Part shown: positions 22,032 through 34,216 of the stretch, in pieces
How the letters are laid out: each line of letters opens with the position of its first letter
Position numbering within the stretch: position 1 is the stretch's first letter
NCBI GenBank assembly: GCA_032158295.1
Contig: CM063261.1
Coordinates: 2,852,001-2,916,000 of the forward strand
Direction: 5' to 3'
Length of the DNA: 64,000 bases
Origin: Pycnopodia helianthoides
Lineage: Eukaryota > Echinodermata > Asteroidea > Forcipulatida > Asteriidae
Program-made: the position numbers and the translations under genes
Notes under the pieces: model-generated
The model's input: the letters and a program-made list of their open reading frames with translations, nothing else
What the model was told of the DNA's origin: nothing
Databases searched by the model: none

Positions 22032-22908
22032 GTAAGAAATTGCATGTGCCCGTATATTATTTTGTATTACCAGTATGAATAATGATACAGGTAAATCTAA
22101 TCTAATTGTTTATGATTCATTGGGCCTACACGCATGCAGCATATCCGATCATCATTCAAGTTTGAATGCAGAATGAAAAATATTCTTAGTTTCAGTTATG
22201 TATACGTTTTACGGGGGGAGGGGGTAATGATTTACGGCTCCCCAACAAACATATAATACTCAGCCTGGTAATAGTTCAATAAGACAGTTGATATCCCCCC
22301 TCTCCCAGTACAAAGAAATAGACCGTAGGATGGTGTCTTCCAAGTACCCATGCCTCGCACCGCTGTATCACCATCTTCCATTTTTTCCACCCTCTAATAA
22401 GCACCTTACTGCCCCGTGTGATAGATCGCGACAGCCTACACCCTGGGCTATTTGTCTACTAGTAATTTGCGGTCTTCCAACAAAACCATAAAACGATAAT
22501 TTCAGGTGGTGCCTGTCAATTTCAATTTCACGGAGGTGATGAAATATGCCTCTCTTTTGGGGGGGGGGGAGGGGGTGTGTGATCTAAAAAAGGGGTGGTT
22601 GGTTGTTGGAGATATAAAACAATCATGTTACCAGTTTAGACATTACCCCTAAAATAGGGGTTGCCCTTAACTTTTTTCAACTAGCCAGCAGGACCAGTTG
22701 GTTTGATTTTTAACTGGTCCGCCAGGTTTTTGACTGGTCCGTCAGTTTTTTATAACATTTTTCATAACGATTGAAACAATATCCTGATTTTCGATCATCA
22801 CTGTTTCAATTCAATGAATTGCAACGTCAAGTTAACTGCATTGATAGCCAAACTTTATTATGTTTAGATAGTAATTGTGGGATATCGTAGGATAATAACT
22901 TAACTTAC
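22032..22908. other. no gene recognised
   Basis: The stretch between two family B elements. It has G runs at 22214-22224 and 22559-22575 and no open frame with coding features. Confidence 0.5.
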
Positions 22909-22912
22909 TTAA

Positions 22913-23300
22913 AGGAACATTACAGACTTGGTTTTTGCTAACAAAACAGTTGCTGGCACTAGTGGCAGTGTAAGCACTTTATGTAATCCACCATAAACTG
23001 ACAAACATGTAGAAGTTTGAGATCGATCGGCCATCTGGGTCACGAGAAAATAATGAAAAACCAATTACACATTTGCATGAAATCATATAGATTCAACAAA
23101 TGAATAAAACGCTCACTGAGCGATAAACTCCAATCGGAAAATTAGTAATTCATTTCTCATCAAATATGGCATTTCAGACAGAAGTATTTCAAGGGATGTT
23201 TTCTACTATCACCATCATTAGACCGTGTAAGTTTTATGTAAATCGGTGATCAAAAAGTAGATTTTACAAGTTTTTTTCTTACCAATTCTGTAATGTTCCT
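22913..23300 (+). mobile_element. TTAA-bounded element, family B, copy 2
   Basis: A 388-bp element in the same orientation as the copy at 21660. It starts AGGAACATTACAGACTTGG and ends CCAATTCTGTAATGTTCCT, with TTAA on both sides (22909-22912 and 23301-23304). Its inverted repeats are cleaner than those of copy 1, and the interior is nearly the same. Confidence 0.8.
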
Positions 23301-23304
23301 TTAA

Positions 23305-26300
23305 TAATAATCTGAAGACATAGCGAGCTTGTGGGTCTGTTTTTTGTTTGTGCCGTCAATTGCAGCAAACCTTAATTTGCTAACCACGTCTATAATTGTC
23401 ATTGATTTCTAGTTTGTAGACATTTTACACAGCAACGTGCGCCATGTTGGGGGACACAGTCATCTTATTTTTTTTTTAACGGTTAGGGTGGAAGGTATGG
23501 ATATCACAACCTCGTTCCGATAGATGCGAGCACGACATTTGTGGGAGGGGATGTAGGGGGGTATCGGGATGGGGAATCTGCGAGCATCATGGGAACGAGG
23601 TTGGTGGTGGCGGCACAGTGCTCGTAAAACCATTGCTCTACGGTGAAACTTGCACTACAAGGCAGCCGTGCACCAATACCGACCCCCCCCCCCCCCATCC
23701 CACCCCAAGCCGTCTACTGCATCCATTCCACACAGGTGGAAAAATCAAGAAACTTACTCGAAAACCACTGGTTCTGGCTTGGGCTCCGTCAGTTAATTTG
23801 AAGAGTGCGTTTTCGGTATACGGGGCTTCAGACAGGCTGACCTGAGCCTACCGTGGTTTCGATAGATGACCTAAACTCTCTGGCTAGACGTGAACAAAAG
23901 TTGAGTCGGTTGTTAAGTCAGTTGATGGTTGAAGCATGGAGGCCTTTTCTCCAATCACGATGGCGGTGGTGCATTCTTGTGCACGAACAGGTTAATATTG
24001 ACTGTAGAAAAACTGTTTAAAGAAAAGTACTATTCACAAAAGCAGACAACTCGTCCGTGACATCGCCATGAAACTAGACACTGTTTTTATTATTAACACC
24101 CCCATGTTCACGCTTCAGGCCCACAAAGGGTTAACCCGCATAATCAAAACCGCATTTTGTTGAAAAACTGTTATCCACGGCAACATATTGGCAAAGGCAA
24201 CAACCAAATCTTGACATTTTATTCGAGACTTCTGGTGGCCCCCTCATAACACACAATACAAAAACTGACACATTTTCTCGGGCTTCGCGCGCCCGGGTTT
24301 GCAAATAACCAAGGCGTCTAATTTCAAAGTTTCCATCCCATTTTAAAAGATCGTTATTAGATTAAAAGTGAACCTTTTACAGGGTCTTTTTTACAGTTTT
24401 TTTATTCACCAGATAATGTTTTGTAATTCTAGAGTTTATCCATCGATTCTCATTCACAGCTTTCAATTTGTCCCCTCTTTTACGCGCCGGAATCCTTTTA
24501 TCAGTGTACCAGTGGATAAGTGCGTCTTTTCATCCGATTTTTGTACATGCTATACGGTCGCTGTGTGGGTTATTCTTTTTAAAATGCTCTGTGTCTTTTA
24601 TGGAGTGCCCAACTTTTAATCAAAGGTCGACGATTCTGTGATTTAATGGTGTCAAGTTCTCTCTCTCAATAAAACAAATTTCATTGAATTTAGAGCCCAA
24701 GACCTAAATTAGCTACAGAGAGAACACTGTTCATCACCCGCGGTGTTTCCTGGCGCTTCAAACTATAGCCGCTAAGTCACCAGTTTGTGAACTTTCAATG
24801 AGTCTTTATCATGTTGACTTTGCGGGTCAAGAATTAAAGTGGTTTTACTTAAGAGGAACTCTGTGTTTGATTGTCTTCAGTTTCTTAGTTACAAAGTGGT
24901 TCCTTTTATATTGGATACACTACCGGTAGTTTACCCTCTTAATTTTGGACGAATGCATTTCTGGTTTTTAAGTGTAGACATTTCGCATCAAGCACCATCT
25001 TGACCCTGCGGTAGTGGCCAAGTGGTGGGCTGGCCGGAGCCAAGTGCCTTCCCGTTAAACAATAACAAATTGACTCAGTGTGTAGGTCAAGCAGATATCC
25101 TCTCTTTTTGACCTTGGGTCACAGCTCGACTTCGCTTTTAAATCAACTTCTTGCCAACATACCCAAGGGGTCTCCAGCCTCTGGCAGCTATGGAGCACCA
25201 TTTAGTTTAGTCATTCCTCCATGGTTCAGTGTAAACCCATCATTATTGCCACATCCCTTTATTTAAACTTCCAATTGACCCATTCTGTAGGCCTCACCAG
25301 AAGCAAGCATTCGTCTTTCACTCTTCTGTACTTTGTGCACCCCTGTGATTCGCTAATTCGAGTGTCTGTAAAAACAAAGAATATTCTGACAATTTCATTA
25401 GTCTTATTGTGACACTAGTGGTGTATGCTGGCGAGACGCCATTTTGAGGGGTCATCTTGCGATAATGATGAATACATCGGGGAACGAGGTTGGCTAATTA
25501 CCGTCCTCTTTTTTCCTGTTTGTGTGATTAGAAAATTGAAATGGACACCAGTGTATACTGATGCACGCAACTCGCATTTCTGCAATCGCAGTGATCGCAA
25601 CTTTTTACCTGAATCTTGGCTGATGATTGATTAAGAGCGTGTTTCCGACGACTCTTTCATTTTACTCATGTATTATTATGATCTTACAAAGCCATTTAAT
25701 TACAAACTGAATTGTGAATTTCAAGCAAAAATGGTATAGCCTTTTAAAGGTAGTGATTCGTTTACTTCTGCAACTGTTTCAGATTTCATAAAGTGTGAAT
25801 GCACTTTCTAACAGACTTACCAGAAATTGGCATGCATTGAAATAGATGCTGACGGAATAGGGCATGAAACAGTCGTGTCTCTCGTCTCCCCGTGAACCTT
25901 GTTGTGACAGTTGAAGGCGTCGCAGAACCTTCAATTTGTGATCTTGAAGATCGGAAAACTGTCCACAACCCCGCTTCTATTCCACGTCTACTTTTATTTG
26001 TCTATTTTCTCTGAGCCACATGGGCCCATTTATCAGGTAATAGTGTAAACACATAAATTTGATGCGTTCAATATGGACAATTTCCAGATTTATTGGCGGG
26101 GAAAAAAAAATCTCAATCAGTGATATTTTTTTTACACAAATAACACGACGGTGCTTCACTGGAACGATGGTGTACTTTTTTTTAGGATACGCATTGAAAT
26201 TGACACTGTTTCCACATTCTAACGGACACATATCATTTCCCTCATTATTTTCCTAATCGGGTGGGCTGATTTATGCCATTTCGTTGCGCGCGAGACATCT

Positions 26301-29300
26301 GATGAAACTAAAACGTCATTTATTACGTTTGTTTATTGTCAGGTCTAGTTCAAGGCAATATTGCAAAACGCTCCGGGGCCATTAAAGACCTGTTTATTAC
26401 CCAAATGGCGCCCCATACCTGACATATTTATTAATGTGTTTTCCCCCACACTTTCATTCCTCTCGATTATACACCAGTTGTTTTATGGCACGACCAGATT
26501 CAAGTGATACATTAAAACTGAAACGTGTTTTATGTCGCCCGGGTGAATACGTATACCAGTGAAGAAAATTGCTGAACTTTGGCTTCCGTAATTTGATAAG
26601 ATTAACGGATAAGCTGGGAGGTGATGATGAACTGTCTATTTTGTTATGCTTGAATCGTATAGTTTGTATAACAGATGGGTTGTGGATTAATCTTAATCTG
26701 AAGTCTTGCTTGACCGTTCCCGACTGGAACCGTGGTTCAACGTTCAAGCGCAGTATCGTTTGGAGCATTTTGGGTCGCACTTGCATTGAATTAACCGTGT
26801 GAAGGAAACGAAATCTCGCACTTTAGCGTATCCCGAAAGTCAAACATCGTGAGATTCACACGGTCAATAGCACCGATTTTTTGTCATTTAAAAAAAATCA
26901 GACCCCGTGGACAGATAAACGGTGGAAAGAAATCCGTCAGGGGAGGCCAAGATCAGTTCAGTTTAGTTATTATGACAATCTCAAAAGTGTGATTTTGTTC
27001 TTGTTTTGACATTCTGGGGTCGACCAATGTCCATTATAGGATCGACGTTGTTAATCCTTCCCTCTATGGTTAAGTCATCGAGAAAGTGAACCGTTGTTTT
27101 TTGTGTTATCGGCCGTTTATGCTTCAGGGTGAAGTAACCAACGCAACGCTGCAAATGATAAAAAGAGACCGCCAGAACTTTGTGTCGTTGCATGATCTGG
27201 TCACCGACCCTTCTGGTTTCTGATCCATCCGTAGATCTGATCAAAACGGCTGCCGGGGTGGAGCTCCCTTCCGTCGTCTGTTGTTCAAGGTATCCACTGG
27301 GACTATGCTCTCAGTGCTCCGGGACATTCCACAGCAAGCGATTGAACCTTGAAAACTTCGGCGTGCAAAACCCTGACCACCAAACTGGAGAATTTCAAGA
27401 CAGTTTTGTGGTCCTCCAGGGATCGAGCTTTCTATGGTTTTATATAAAATTGGGTCATCCAGCAACGAAGGCCGAGATGTCTGCGTGGATCCAATGATGT
27501 CTAGACCCGAGCAAAATGTCCGGATATGGATCGCAATTCGTTCAGGACCGTTCTTTACGATCTCTCCCCTTTTTATTCTTCCCTCGTGTTTGTTAAAATC
27601 TCTGTATCAGAAACGGTCATAATCACACAACTGCAGGCTTGCTCTCTTCTAATACCAGTAACGGGCCTCAATAACACTGCCTTAAGAATTACAAATTAGC
27701 TAAGTACAAAGCAATGTTGCTTACCAGAAATACCATTATGTCGCTCGCGTATCCTTCTATGGTGACTGGTTCCCAGCTCATTATTTCTTTATTTACTTAG
27801 CAGAAACTTTTGAAGCAATATTTTCAGCTTATTTAAAATGGCCCACGGTGGCTTGACAACCACGGCTTGTTGTATGTACTCGATATAAAATGCAATTTTT
27901 AAAATCTTTTTTGTTGTTGTCCACTTTGTAAAATTGTATACACGGTATAGTCTGGTACTTAAGTAGGTCGAAGATTAGGCCTATGCACTCCATCACCCTG
28001 CTCTCCAAAATTGTTCATGGACCTCTCCAACTATCTATCAAGTTATATTCAGAACCCGTAAACTTAATTTGAAGGGAAGAACCAGAAACGAGGTGATGTG
28101 TTCCTTGCAGGTTTGCAGTTGCAGGGCAAGCATGGGGGTAAAAAATAACGGTCCCCTGCTCCTAACCGCGACGCATTAGCCCTGGAGATATCATACAAGG
28201 TAATCGACATTGATTTACCGACCTCATGTACTTGCCTTTCACAAAATTGCATCCGAGAAGGGAAAGGTCACACTGAACCCAGAGGGAGGGAGCGCACTGG
28301 ATCGATTCGCCTATGGTTGAGCATGGATTTAGCCTAGATTTGCGAGAGCTACTGGAACGGGTAGTGGAGTTTGTTTTGGTCATTTTTTTTGTTTTGGTGC
28401 AAGTCCAACTCCGAGAGGATGGATCCGTTCATCGGTACACGGTGCCACTGGACTGGGATGTTGACCAGGGCTCGCCCTTAACACTAGCCTGGCGTACATG
28501 CTTGTAAAAAACTGATATTGACTATAGAAACAACACTTCTCAGTTTGCCCCGTGGGCTACCGTAGGAAAAAAAACTGTGCTGCCTACTTGTTTGTGGTCA
28601 TATTTCTTTTCTTTCAAATTTAATGTGATAATACATTTTAAAAACGGTTAAAAAAATGTTCTTTGAAATAGTGCATGTAATATCATTTGACCAATACACT
28701 GGTTGTGAGCGCTACCTTTTGATTAGTACAACAGAAAAATTAAAATGAAACTGGCAATACGTGTTTGAAATTTTGGCTTTTAAAACTTCCTAGGGGCAAG
28801 TAAAATGCAAAGTTTACTACCCGGTAGGCTACCTTTTTAAGTTCAAGCGCACGGCATGTTGACGCGGCATCTCTGCACGGCCAACCTGCCACACTGCCAG
28901 CTACGACCGTAAACAATCAGTGGTAGATGTTTCACACAGTCATGACGAGCAATCAGCTTGGTCCTCCCCTCCAGCCCCTCGTTCTACCGGTAGAATAAGG
29001 TGTTGGTTCCTCCATCATGGTGGAAGGAACGGCCAAACTTTGCAACAGTTATACCTATACTTTTATAGCCCATGACATGTATTCATACTCAGAGAGCAAG
29101 TGTAGGAAAGATATCCAGGCTCCATAGAAAATTGCACCATATAAACAAGCAACCTTGGGGTTTTGGGACCGTGGCAATTCGGTGGTGATAAAAATGAGCT
29201 CAGATGTGTGTTCGGCTTTTGAGCTTGACCATAACCCTATGTGATCTGTGAATGGGTTTTAGGCTCCATGAGGTTCTATGCGTCTACGGTCTACCTCATT

Positions 29301-29829
29301 TATGGACGGAAATAGGGGGGAAGTCGTAAGCGGATGTCCGCCCGCAAACAGGGCCTGATTATCCCCCCATTGTTTACGACCTGGTGGCCCTAATGGGGCC
29401 CTGTCTACGACCTGCTGACAGGACATGACCCGCTGCTGTTCCCGTAGACCTCCAACGCGTTACATCTACATGGTAATACATTGAACAGACTGAACACTCG
29501 AGCATTCGGGATTGAGTTTGCACTCCAGATGTCCCTGCTCCTTGCTCAAATCGAAACCAGTTTGCGGTGTTTTTTTTTCTCTTCTCCCACTGACAGACTA
29601 TACCGTAAGAAAAAACACATAATCATGATGGATTTTGTTTATTTGGGTATGACCTTCCAGAGAAACGTGTCACGCAATGCTGTGAAGTACATTATATAAA
29701 CTTTATTTTTTACTTCTTTTCACAGGCCGCTATAAAAGTACAGAGACAAAACAAGAACTAACGTATCAACACAAAGAGAAGTATTTTTATTTATTTCATT
29801 GCACATGTCCAACAGCGCAAGCGCCAATA
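23305..29829. other. 6.5 kb without a recognisable gene or repeat family
   Basis: Several frames are open on both strands at once (25415-25634, 26454-26802, 27180-27497, 28064-28507), which is typical of chance GC-richer DNA. None starts with a convincing ATG plus signal or domain. A C run lies at 23683-23697. The segment 28400-28507 has coding-like composition on both strands but no homolog comes to mind. Introns or intergenic DNA are the likely content. Confidence 0.45.
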
Positions 29830-29830
29830 A

Positions 29831-29874
29831 CATTTCCTCTCGTTTCCTATAATCACCATAAACGAGAGGAAATG
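29831..29874. repeat. 15-bp perfect inverted repeat (hairpin)
   Basis: CATTTCCTCTCGTTT at 29831-29845 is answered by its exact complement at 29860-29874 with a 14-base loop. It lies at the 3' edge of the adjoining SINE-like element, where the element copies CTC-rich sequence, so the hairpin may have arisen on insertion. Confidence 0.6.
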
Positions 29875-30050
29875 TTTAGTTTTAGATGTAGGAGGAAAAC
29901 CCCCAAACGGGAGAAAAAAACCACGCAGTCAGGTAGGGACTGAAAACCCAATCCACATTAAGGCTCCGATGTGGGATTCGAACCGGGGTCCACAGAGGTG
30001 AAAGGCAGGGAAAGAAACCACTGTTCGGGTGTACTTTATCCGAGTAGATT
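29875..30050 (-). mobile_element. tRNA-derived SINE
   Basis: On the - strand a near-perfect B box, GGTTCGAATCCCA (complement of about 29972-29984), is followed by a body reading GGGTTTTCAGTCCCTACCTG and CTGCGTGG. I recall this block from SINEs common in echinoderms. The expected A-box region lies about 40-60 bp upstream and is degenerate. Good structural evidence for a SINE; the family name is not known to me. Confidence 0.55.
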
Positions 30051-30168
30051 CAATTCCAACCAATCCAGTGTTTTGTAAGGACTTTTTTGAACACTTATTC
30101 TTGGTAGCAGTAAGGGAGTTGGGATGAGTTATTGGACGTAATCATGTACGGTAGCAGAGCGGAAATTG

Positions 30169-30180
30169 AGGGGGGGGGGG
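30169..30180. repeat. G homopolymer
   Basis: An uninterrupted run of about eleven G residues, prone to slippage and sequencing error. A matching C run lies at 30425-30438. Confidence 0.8.
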
Positions 30181-30469
30181 TGGTGATATAATCACACAAT
30201 GGTGCGTTTGAACGCACGCTGATTTAAACGTGAACAGGTGACGGGAACCCTGACGTATTAAATGATTACACAAATGTTTTCATTAATTACAACGGAACGA
30301 TCACCGCTTTGCGGAAAGAATTAGCCGCAGTACTACTGAACAGGGTCTGTGGCAATCTAAGTCTACCTCCACGGTATAACAGGCTGTCAATGTTTACGTA
30401 GCGGTGCACTCATTGCCGCCCTTCCCCCCCCCCCCCCCTTTTTAGTCAGCGCTTAGGAATTCTCGGACA

Positions 30470-30860
30470 ACACCACTTTTATCGCTCACCATTAAATTTA
30501 ACGCGGAGGCCGCAGCCAAACGAGGAGGGGACAGATTTATGCTCCGCGATTGGGCGTCTGGCATTAAAGGGGGGCCAGACCGACATTACGATCGTTTTGC
30601 TGTTAACTACTTTTTTGCCCCAATGATATCGCTCGGCTCCCGTCCCCCAGAGCGAGGACATTGAAAAGACACGTTTATCACTAATTCGTCGTGATTGCCT
30701 GGGAATTGCCATTGGTTGACAACTCGAGAAGGCTCAGAATTGAAGAGAGGGGCCGAATTAGTTCATTGGGTCAGCCATTAATTAATGAGCCGATTGTTTC
30801 ATTTTGGGAACAACGAGTCACGGTGGTTGGGTTTGATTAATCCTGGCAATCTTAGAATGG
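30470..30860. promoter_or_regulatory. candidate enhancer-like non-coding segment
   Basis: About 390 bp with fewer homopolymers than its surroundings and a dense set of short motifs. There are ATTGG boxes (near 30712 and 30766), an ATTAATTAATGAG homeodomain-type site near 30778, ATTGTTTCATT (Sox-like) near 30793, and GATTAATCC (Otx/bicoid-type) near 30835. It lies 1.8 kb upstream of the signal-peptide exon. The motifs are seen; the regulatory role is inference and would need conservation data. Confidence 0.3.
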
Positions 30861-30939
30861 GCTTGTCTTGTCTGATTTACAGTTGTTCTTGCTTCGATTT
30901 GTCGGTGTTGCTGTTTCCTTTTCAACATCAGTAATGCGT

Positions 30940-31085
30940 TTTGGTTTCTATTTGTTCTAGGTGTCATAAGATTTTTATTTTTTACACATGTTGTTTCTTG
31001 TACTGTCTTTGTATATTATTGTACTGTTTGTTGAAATCTTGGCCGAATGAATAATAATAACAAGCAATAAACAAACGAACGAATT
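30940..31085 (+). mobile_element. probable LINE 3' end
   Basis: A T-rich 3'-UTR-like stretch (TTGTATATTATTGTACTG, then TGTTGAAATCTTGGCCGAAT) leads into a GAATAATAATAA and CAATAAACAAACGAACGAA tail. This organisation, ending in short A-rich tandem units, is typical of non-LTR retrotransposon 3' ends. No coding part is present. Confidence 0.4.
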
Positions 31086-31089
31086 TAAA

Positions 31090-32637
31090 AATTAAAAATT
31101 AAAGTCTTTATGACTTTATACTAAGAAGAAGCCAGGCGTCGAGTCATTTAGAAACCCACTTTTTTAAATGAGCCGTTTGACTTTGTAAACCGACTTTAAC
31201 AATGTAAAATAATTGATGACCGTTTTTTCATTCTTTAACTGAACAGGAAACTGTTCCAATTATTGGAACAGAAAACTCCACCGCAGAGATCATTGCTCTC
31301 TGCTAAACTCACATTACATCTGTTTAGTTTGAGTCAGAAAGACCCGGTCCGACACACAAAATATTTGCCATTTTCGGTGAAAAACAAAATACAATCTGGT
31401 TGAACTTTGGTCGTCTGGTAAAACGCACAGTTTCTGGGTTTGAGTTTTGGTCATGCATTATTGAATAGTTTCACCCGCACAAAATGGTCGTCAAACAATC
31501 CACACGCTAAAACAGATACCTTGGTACAAAAACTATCATAAAATAAACACTGAACTCTTGTTAGTCAAGTTTCTTTTGTCAAGTAATAAACCACAAGGGA
31601 AACTGCCTGGGTCAAGTTTCTCTGAAAAGGTAACCTAATTTAACAAAGGTTAGTGTATAACAGCAATAAAAAACTATTCGAATGAAAATAATAGCAATTG
31701 GACAAGACTTAAAGAAGAATCTTATGCAACAATATTGTGCATTGCTTTTGGACATATCATGTTGATATTGAGCTTAAAATCTCGCGAAACCCTAATTTCA
31801 ACCTGTCTAAAAAATGTCAAAGCTTACGTACTTTCTGTCTAGTTGTTTGTTCGTCGATGAAAATCGCTTAAGTAAACAACTTGTTTACTCTTAAAATTGT
31901 GGCCGAGTGGCGACAAAATAATCTACTTGACTTTTCAGTGTCACATTAACCTTTTTTCTTTTATGCTAATTTGTGTTCTCTTTCTTGAGAGAGAGTTAAT
32001 GATTTATGCAAACTAGTTGATGGAATTGCGTGGATAATCGACGCAGGCACGGCGCGCCACCTCGTGTCCACGGCTAGACAATGTTGAAACAATCACAGAC
32101 TAAACCATTACCATTTTTAGGGGATTGTTATATTACATTTTACAACAACAAAACGTCCATCACTGTCGTTATTGTTAGAAAATTTACCACTACTGCTTAT
32201 AAACTTTACGAGTATTGTGTTTAAGGTATTTTTGAGCAAATCGCACGTGTTCAATATTTGTAAAACAATTTAAGTAGTTACAAATGAATTACTGAACACC
32301 CCTCTTGGGGAATAGTAGAGTCTTAGTGCACAACAGACGTCTGCTGCAGGCGATCACTACGATGAGCATCGTATCATTGATTCATTGGATGCAATCGTAT
32401 GGTTGTGCACGTGTGCTGGCTTTATGGGACTCTACATAAATAACACTATTTTTTTGACGGAGAAGGTCTTCAGTTTAAACCACAATTCCTTTTCCTGTTA
32501 CATTATGCAGCAATTTTCCTGAAGATTCTGCCAGAAGAGATCCTCAACTAGCTCACACCGAAAACTGAACGCTATAATCTTCGTGGAATTTGGAGAGAGA
32601 GAAAATTAGCGCAGGACTGTGGCAGTACCGTAGGTGA
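31090..32637. other. upstream flank of the signal-peptide exon
   Basis: AT-rich, with no exon recognised. The last 250 bp contain an ATTGG box near 32384 and a pair of inverted ATACGATG-type motifs near 32358-32401. No clear TATA box or CpG-rich promoter is present, so the transcription start cannot be placed. Confidence 0.4.
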
Positions 32638-32652
32638 ATGGAAACGGAATGA
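32638..32652 (+). promoter_or_regulatory. minimal upstream ORF overlapping the main start codon
   Basis: ATG GAA ACG GAA TGA: a four-codon upstream frame whose stop (32650-32652) overlaps the first in-frame ATG of the signal-peptide exon (32649-32651) as ATGA. If the transcript starts upstream, this arrangement could favour re-initiation or start choice at a later ATG. It is only meaningful if the 5' UTR really includes it. Confidence 0.35.
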
Positions 32653-32802
32653 ATTTACGAGGAATGCTTACGAAGCGGACCGCCTTGGACAGAATCATGG
32701 GACATACGTCGGCAGCGGGCCCCGCTACAATGTGGCGAGTGACAGCAACCACAGCGTTGTGTGTGCTCAACTGTTTGCTGATACCAGAGGCCTTTTCACA
32801 AG
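32649..32802 (+). CDS. first coding exon with signal peptide, protein unknown
   Basis: The best-supported coding exon in the window. The frame runs from an ATG at 32649 to a perfect donor, AAG then GTGAGT (intron starts at 32803), and stops 17 bases into the intron. The split codon leaves one base in the exon (phase 1), the phase typical of signal-peptide exons that join extracellular modules. In-frame ATGs lie at 32649, 32664, 32697 and 32730. The last gives a classic signal peptide: MWRV, then a hydrophobic core ATTALCVLNCLLI, then a small-residue cleavage region PEAFSQ. It also has A at -3, so 32730 is the most likely functional start; using 32649 would place 27 basic and polar residues before it. 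The product is probably secreted or a type I membrane protein. The following exons were not found in the remaining 31 kb, so its identity is unknown. Confidence 0.6.
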
Positions 32803-33149
32803 GTGAGTTCATTCAATGATCATCAAATTCATGAGGTGTTTTTACTCAAGATACTCGAGCCACTTTACCCATACCTCGAAGAAAGTAATCATATTTCGCT
32901 AGCTTTTGCTGTTGCCTAGCCTGCCTCAAGTTCGTGCGATCAGTTTTTGCTCCCGGGGGCAAGTGTTGTTTGACGCAGTTCGAGTTTATTATCGTCAGGG
33001 AAGAAGGTCTGCTTTGGAATCTGAAGTATTGATGGGGTTCAACAGTGGACAGAAGAAATAATAAATACAAGTATGGAAACATTGCTGGTTTTTGAGCTAG
33101 ATCCGGCCCTGATAATAAATTCATGTTGTTTAGTTTGTCACTGCGTAGG

Positions 33150-33173
33150 TCGTTTTTTTTTTTTTTTTTTTTT
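33150..33173. repeat. T homopolymer
   Basis: More than 20 consecutive T residues; possibly the A tail of a short retroinsertion on the - strand. Confidence 0.8.
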
Positions 33174-33266
33174 TGCTTCACATGAATTAAAAATCCTTAA
33201 ATATCTGAAATTGCTGATTATGTTTTTATTTACATTTAGAAAGTATACAATAACATGCATGAAGGC

Positions 33267-33288
33267 ATATATATATATATATATATAA
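33267..33288. repeat. (TA)n microsatellite
   Basis: About ten AT dinucleotides in a row. Confidence 0.85.
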
Positions 33289-33828
33289 ATACAGCAAACA
33301 CAAACATTGTAGGCTATTTTTATTGAACAACAACTTCAGAACACAGGTCTACAAATGAAAGAAAATGAAACAGAAGCTTTAATTGAAATACCGAGGTCCT
33401 TGGCCTTGTGCTATGAGAAAGAAAAGGGAAAAAACAACAAAAAGGAGCCCAATTATTAAAAAAAATTGTCTTGTCATTGTTTCAAATTGAGTTGTGGCTT
33501 TGTAACACACTCACTCTTAGTTTTTAATTTGCACTTCGTTGATTTTAAAGACATCTGTAAAACGTTCGTAAACCGTAGTCTGCAACCAAATTTATGTGTA
33601 TAGTTCCTGAAAGTATTTTAGCATGGTTCGCGATGTGTTACCAGAAATATTTTCTGGGGATATTGTTGGACAACATTGATATAAAGAAAACTGGGAAGCA
33701 ATCAAGCAAACATGCGTTTAATAAAACGGTTGTTGGTATTAACGCAAGTGACGCAATAAACATTTGAGGTACGATGGTAGACACAATACCATGACTTGAC
33801 ACCTTTTAGTATTATTAGGTTTGGTTAA

Positions 33829-34212
33829 AGGAACATTACAGAATTGGTAAGAAAAAAACTTGTAAAAATGTACTTTTTTATCACAGATTTACATAAAACT
33901 AACACGGTCTAATGATGATGATAGAGAAAACATCCCTGGAAATATTTCTGTCAGAAATGCCTTATTTGATGAGAAATTAATAAACTAATTTTCCGATCGG
34001 AGTTTATCGCTCAGTGAGCGTTTATTCATTTGTTGAAGCTATATGATTTCATGCAAATGTGTAATCGGTTTTTCACTATTTTCTCGTGACCCAGATGGCC
34101 GATCGATCTCAAACTTCTACAGGTTTGTCAGTTTATGTATATGGTGGATTACATAAAGTGCTTACACTGCCAGCAACTGTTTTGTTAGCAAAACCAATTC
34201 TGTAATGTTCCT
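33829..34212 (-). mobile_element. TTAA-bounded element, family B, copy 3
   Basis: A 384-bp element, inverted relative to the copies at 21660 and 22913. It starts AGGAACATTACAGAATTGG, ends CCAATTCTGTAATGTTCCT, and has TTAA on both sides (33825-33828 and 34213-34216). It contains the same GATCGATCGGCCATCTGGGT and GTAAGCACTTTATG blocks. It lies inside the presumed first intron. Near-identical termini suggest a younger insertion than family A. Confidence 0.8.
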
Positions 34213-34216
34213 TTAA

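Larger units (their letters stand above)
32803..33824 (+). other. start of the first intron
   Basis: The intron begins GTGAGTTC. This stretch holds a 23-base T run (33150-33173) and a (TA)n microsatellite. The intron may extend through the rest of the window, since no acceptor with a convincing exon was found downstream. Confidence 0.5.

Noticed and set aside
25020..25065. tRNA-like TAGTGGCCAAGTGGTGGGC on + strand
   Set aside because: Only an A-box resemblance; no B box follows at the right distance.
28400..28507. Coding-like C-terminal peptide on either strand
   Set aside because: Both strands give plausible short peptides ending in stops, but no splice acceptor or homolog allows a choice.
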